In this document: piece after piece, positions 6,801 to 8,344 of the stretch | Numbering within the stretch: position 1 is the first letter of the stretch | Layout of the letters: every line of letters begins with the position of its first letter | NCBI GenBank assembly: GCA_934643535.1 | Contig: CAKUCE010000138.1 | Span: 1 to 8,344 of the forward strand | Reading direction: 5' to 3' | Source: an uncultured Clostridia bacterium | Lineage (GTDB): Bacteria > Bacillota > Clostridia > Christensenellales > Aristaeellaceae | DNA length: 8,344 nt | The notes under the pieces: model-generated | The model's input: the letters and a program-made list of their open reading frames with translations, nothing else | Told to the model about the DNA's origin: nothing | Database searches by the model: none | Translations under genes and position numbers: made by a program

Positions 6801-7852
6801 GTGCTGCTGGCGGCCCAGCCTTTGAAGATATAGCCGGTTCGAGTGGGCTGAACGCTGCTCAGCGTCAGTGCTGCATTATACGATTTTGTCTGAGAAACAG
6901 GAGCGCCGATACCGCCGTTGGCATTATAGCTGATCGTATAGGTGACCGGCTCCCAGATGGCATAGAGGAGCAGATCGGCATTATCGGTGTAAGAGGCTCC
7001 GCTGCTATATTGAGGAATTGTAGCGGTTTTGCTGACGGACCATCCCAGAAAGGTATATCCGGGCCTTGTCGGAATGACCGTGCTGAGCGTCAGCGCTACG
7101 TCTTTCTCTTTGGTTTGAGAAGCGGGCGCTCCACTGCCTCCATTGGCGTTATAGGCAACCTCGTAGGTAGTGGAAAGCGTAGTAAAGTTTTTGGCGGTCG
7201 TATATTCTTCTCCAACGTCATTGACAGCGTAAGCACGATAGTAGTATTTTTCTCCCGAATCCAGTCCGGAAACCGTCAGGGTTTTCGTTCCTTTTCCGGT
7301 GGAGCCCAGACTGTATTGAGTCATCCGGCTTTTGGTTGAGCTGGTTCCAATGTAGAAGCCGTGGTCGGAAATGGAATAGCCATAGTCCAGATTGATCGTC
7401 ATTTGCAAGGTGGCTCCGCTTTCGGTGATGGCGGAGGCGGTGCCGTTGGTGATGTCCGGCTCGTGCGCTACATAAATGTAGATAATACCGGTTGCAAAAG
7501 CACCGGTGGCAGGCATTGAGTCGGAGTCAACAGCGCCGACCCATAGCTTGTACTGACCTTTTTCATCGGGAAGATAGTTGGAAATTTTTAGACTGGTGCT
7601 GGTAGTCCATTTGTTTTGCAATACCAGTGTGTTTGTGGACATGTTCCGGATGGAGACGTAATATCCGGCAGCGCCGCTGACGGCGCGCCATTTCATGGTA
7701 ATAGCGTCATCCCACGAAAAAAGCTCCCATTCGTCCGGGGAAGTGATCGTTATTTCATCAGATGCGTGAGCTGATGAACAGAAAAACGGAGAGATGAAAA
7801 TAATTCCAAGAATCAAAAAGCCCAGACAGCATCTACGCACAGCTTTCATCAT
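3872..7852 (-). CDS. Very large secreted modular cell-wall hydrolase (phage-tail-lysozyme and CHAP domains with adhesin-like repeats)
   Basis: 1326 residues. Residues 1-30 are a signal peptide (RR, hydrophobic GFLILGIIFISPFF, cleavage near AHA/SDE). Domains by eye: fibronectin-like 32-130 and 131-227; two Listeria-Bacteroides repeats 228-301 and 303-377 (YNANGG..GAP...Q, PTR.GY.F.GW, LYA.WE); BspA-like LRR 381-472 (AFxxC..L..I.IPs.V..I...AF); Pro/Thr/Gly-rich linker 477-530; an unrecognised beta-rich domain 535-650; phage-tail-lysozyme-type glycosidase 656-818 (AAGIMGNIRAES with likely catalytic Glu689; GFGLCQWT 721-728); BACON-like 820-929; Ig-like 936-1055; C-terminal CHAP 1090-1326 (AWCAYFVSWCA with Cys1164, THVAI with His1266, TIEGN with Glu1287). 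Cleavage of both glycan strand and peptide is predicted. There is no LPxTG, SLH or LysM; retention, if any, would be through the repeats. The start at 7852 is set by AGGAGG 6 bases upstream; an extension to 7909 has no such site. The gene is clearly more AT-rich than its neighbours. No strong terminator follows. Role (remodelling, predation or phage-derived lysin) is unknown. Confidence 0.85.
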   Translation of the reverse strand: MMKAVRRCCLGFLILGIIFISPFFCSSAHASDEITITSPDEWELFSWDDAITMKWRAVSGAAGYYVSIRNMSTNTLVLQNKWTTSTSLKISNYLPDEKGQYKLWVGAVDSDSMPATGAFATGIIYIYVAHEPDITNGTASAITESGATLQMTINLDYGYSISDHGFYIGTSSTKSRMTQYSLGSTGKGTKTLTVSGLDSGEKYYYRAYAVNDVGEEYTTAKNFTTLSTTYEVAYNANGGSGAPASQTKEKDVALTLSTVIPTRPGYTFLGWSVSKTATIPQYSSGASYTDNADLLLYAIWEPVTYTISYNANGGIGAPVSQTKSYNAALTLSSVQPTRTGYIFKGWAASSTAAAAEYASGAAYTTNADITLYAVWEQEQTLSGASITLPAGLESIEQEAFINGAFSSVLVPDGTISIGARAFAYCKKLIRIDIPSTVRFISDNAFTGSSNVTIYGISGSYAESYADRRSLPFISIGTSPTPTPGGSTPPPPPSDVPTTNPTHNPLPDPEPTVTGGGGNNPLPASEPEVSNSATAQSYHSQEIADYNRGLGGFNLEFTSANASKYHVTAIILNETPLFGSSEEAANQKNSAQMVKILYDDDTTRTSLPFQLSDLQLGSYLKIAVGAYSSGNTTGTADAWTVFGLKLINNQSGNLPSGSKLNFASAIWSELKSWGFSDVQAAGIMGNIRAESAYCPYNAQNDYGYPGVDNRSDYVFKVDDEVGFGLCQWTVSSRKQRLLNHAGDDSVWSFDVQMSYLHWELQNMVIGGTTFEKYLKNLTTLKEVAEVFMTDFEGPKDQSSTAKQLRVRYAQEAYEAYASQTVSFSMTHSQLSGNTLTLSSAATAGDFSTLSVTSNTSWTATLSDNNFVKFVATDADSATIHNAASASGAAGETLKLRIQIVKTPNAGSTSSATLTVRVGGEIKAYTITQTIPGTSSEAAPTLSLSLNRTTVSNSGRGCIGISFSATNADTFSFEFNSLEVEEAYDRNYSSQKQGFKSLWNFGTSDFAVNGNNYSSTSFTCYFYIAANTNPRSYAVTMTVSGKGGSISKSLNFTVKAPYVPQSSSIHLAWKSAEYEISRFYEKLCKVNITDPCERFIEVATSQEGYHEGNIPNSNSYCDFSALSGESTGGDNFTEYLYAYAGNASTYQANYEKLISPSASIKDQAWCAYFVSWCARAAGISTSVLPNSTGAGPGPGAFQLPGRGASAYKNLTIKEFNNLKISRSYSWKSYADGAASPKRGDLLFFGSTTAGTYDSYEAAAAQKASATTHVAILTAITENSDGSITFSTIEGNRGNQVQAVKRTVLNDNRKNGLTNTGEYIRFWGSIYWE
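6722..7171 (-). repeat. Two tandem 75-residue Listeria-Bacteroides (InlB B-type) repeats
   Basis: Within the large hydrolase, residues 228-301 and 303-377 repeat with a period of 75 residues (225 bases), judged from YNANGG at 234 and at 309. Shared anchors are YNANGG, GAPxSQTK, ALTLSxVxPTRxGYxFxGW, YxSGAxYTxNAD and LYAxWE. These beta-grasp-like domains are found in internalins and in surface proteins of Firmicutes. The copies have diverged at the DNA level, so they are not a recent duplication. Confidence 0.85.
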
Positions 7853-7858
7853 GAAGGT

Positions 7859-7864
7859 CCTCCT
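7859..7864 (-). promoter_or_regulatory. Ribosome binding site fixing the hydrolase start
   Basis: AGGAGG on the minus strand lies 6 bases before the first of two adjacent ATG codons (7850-7852, 7847-7849). Both give a good signal peptide; the first has the better spacing. The in-frame ATG further upstream (7909) lies inside the leader and has no Shine-Dalgarno sequence. Confidence 0.8.
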
Positions 7865-7931
7865 CAATGTGTATCGACTGGCACATGAAAACGAAACACG
7901 ATTCATCAAACTGACAAATCACATTATATTT

Positions 7932-7959
7932 ATTATAGCATGTTTTTTCCCTATGGCAA
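7932..7959 (-). promoter_or_regulatory. Strong extended -10 promoter of the large hydrolase gene
   Basis: On the minus strand TATAAT (7932-7937) is preceded by TGC (TGnTATAAT), with a 16-base spacer (7938-7953) and a TTGCCA -35 (7954-7959, five of six matches). The -10 is about 80 bases from the start codon, giving a leader of roughly 70 bases. The spacer contains GGGAAAAAA. Further TATAAT-like strings occur on either side (7923-7928 and near 7960), so alternative starts are possible. Confidence 0.75.
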
Positions 7960-7983
7960 TATAATGCACAAGTTTAGAGAAAA

Positions 7984-8003
7984 TTTTCCCTTTTATGGGA
8001 AAA
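7984..8003. promoter_or_regulatory. TTTTCCC/GGGAAAA inverted repeat upstream of the hydrolase promoter
   Basis: Perfect 7-bp arms (7984-7990 and 7997-8003) flank the 6-base centre TTTTAT. The element is 25 bases upstream of the hydrolase -35. The left arm repeats the TTTTCCC at 7945-7951 in the promoter spacer, 39 bases away, close to four helical turns. It could be an operator. Read on the minus strand it is followed by TTTTC and could also be a weak terminator for transcripts entering from the right. Neither role is established. Confidence 0.3.
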
Positions 8004-8110
8004 ACCATACTAAACGAAAAGCTCTAACCCTCAGCCCGGTATAGCCGCATTGCGTAAAAGAATATGGATATTTCAAAGCGTTTAGATGATTTCATGCTTT
8101 GGAGGGGGGG

Positions 8111-8344
8111 ATGCTGGAGGATGCGCATTCTTTCTTGATCAGGATATGGATGATGAGAAAATCTATCAAGAATATCACCGTCTGCCGAGTGACCGTCCGC
8201 GCGGCTTCGGAAAACCGCCTTCCGTGCTTTACAAACAAGGGGAACGGCGCTATAATCAAAGTACGGGATGAAGTTCTCCCGAGGGCAACCTGAACCGCTT
8301 TTTCAAAGCTGATGACTTCTGTGACGAATGGTTCGCAGAAGGGC
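8111..8344 (+). pseudogene. Probable broken coding sequence of unknown family (runs off the right edge)
   Basis: An ATG at 8111 follows GGAGGGGGG (8102-8110) and reads MLEDAHSFL before becoming unconvincing. One base shift near 8128-8136 moves into a frame reading LDQDMDDEKIYQEYHRLPSD and then RPRGFGKPPSVLYKQGERRYNQSTG. That frame stops at TGA (8269-8271), and beyond it continues open as SSPEGNLNRFFKADDFCDEW, then FAEG, to the window edge. The amino-acid mix on both sides of the TGA looks protein-like, so the simplest reading is an old gene carrying a frameshift and a nonsense change. The family is not recognised. Alternatives are a short unrelated ORF, or a gene on the opposite strand: that strand is also open from the edge down to about 8093, but its predicted sequence looks like an antisense shadow. 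The rest of 7910-8110 holds the hydrolase promoter and nothing else recognisable. Confidence 0.3.

Noticed and set aside
7885..7906. ATGAA/TTCAT inverted repeat in the hydrolase leader
   Set aside because: Only 5-bp arms with a 12-base gap; too weak to call in AT-rich DNA.
8269..8271. In-frame TGA as a selenocysteine codon
   Set aside because: No hairpin resembling a bacterial SECIS was recognised after it, and a second disruption lies upstream; decay is simpler.
8093..8344. Minus-strand frame open from the right edge down to a stop near 8093
   Set aside because: Open for over 80 codons, but the sequence (runs of Ile/Leu where the other strand encodes Asp/Glu) looks like an antisense shadow. 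Kept only as an alternative to the plus-strand pseudogene.

Overview
The window looks like chromosomal DNA from a Gram-positive, Clostridia-type Firmicute, probably a gut or other carbohydrate-rich-habitat anaerobe. The grounds are strong AGGAGG-type ribosome binding sites before every gene, vegetative (sigma-A-like) promoters with extended -10 boxes, a canonical intrinsic terminator, and protein families common in such bacteria: SH3b domains, Listeria-Bacteroides repeats, BspA-type leucine-rich repeats and a CHAP amidase. The taxon is inferred, not shown.

Left part (1-2.4 kb, minus strand): a carbohydrate-use module. A 680-residue cytoplasmic clan GH-A glycoside hydrolase resembling GH50 (beta-agarase/beta-galactosidase type) is followed by the first 38 codons of a GH36-type alpha-galactosidase that runs off the left edge. 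The two genes share a direction, but the GH36 gene has its own extended -10 promoter within a small inverted repeat. Together they suggest intracellular trimming of imported galactosides or galactans.

Middle (2.3-3.8 kb): a 342-base divergent intergenic region with the GH50-like promoter, a near-perfect CGTAAA/TTTACG inverted repeat and an orphan Shine-Dalgarno-like stretch. It is followed on the plus strand by a secreted 362-residue protein with two SH3b-type repeats and a DxDxDG calcium-loop-like motif, then a textbook intrinsic terminator.

Right part (3.9-7.9 kb, minus strand, convergent with the SH3b gene): one very large secreted protein of 1326 residues, the most interesting object here. 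It appears to combine two fibronectin-like domains, two tandem Listeria-Bacteroides (InlB B-type) repeats, a BspA-like LRR patch, a Pro-rich linker, an unrecognised beta-rich domain, a phage-tail-lysozyme-type glycosidase, a BACON-like domain, another Ig-like domain and a C-terminal CHAP amidase/endopeptidase. It therefore carries two predicted peptidoglycan-cutting activities on an adhesin-like chassis. Its base composition is visibly more AT-rich than its neighbours. It has a strong extended -10 promoter surrounded by copies of GGGAAAA.

Right edge (8.0-8.34 kb): no intact gene. A plus-strand stretch looks like the remains of a coding sequence broken by one likely frameshift and one in-frame TGA; its family is not recognised. 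No RNA gene, insertion sequence or CRISPR array was seen.
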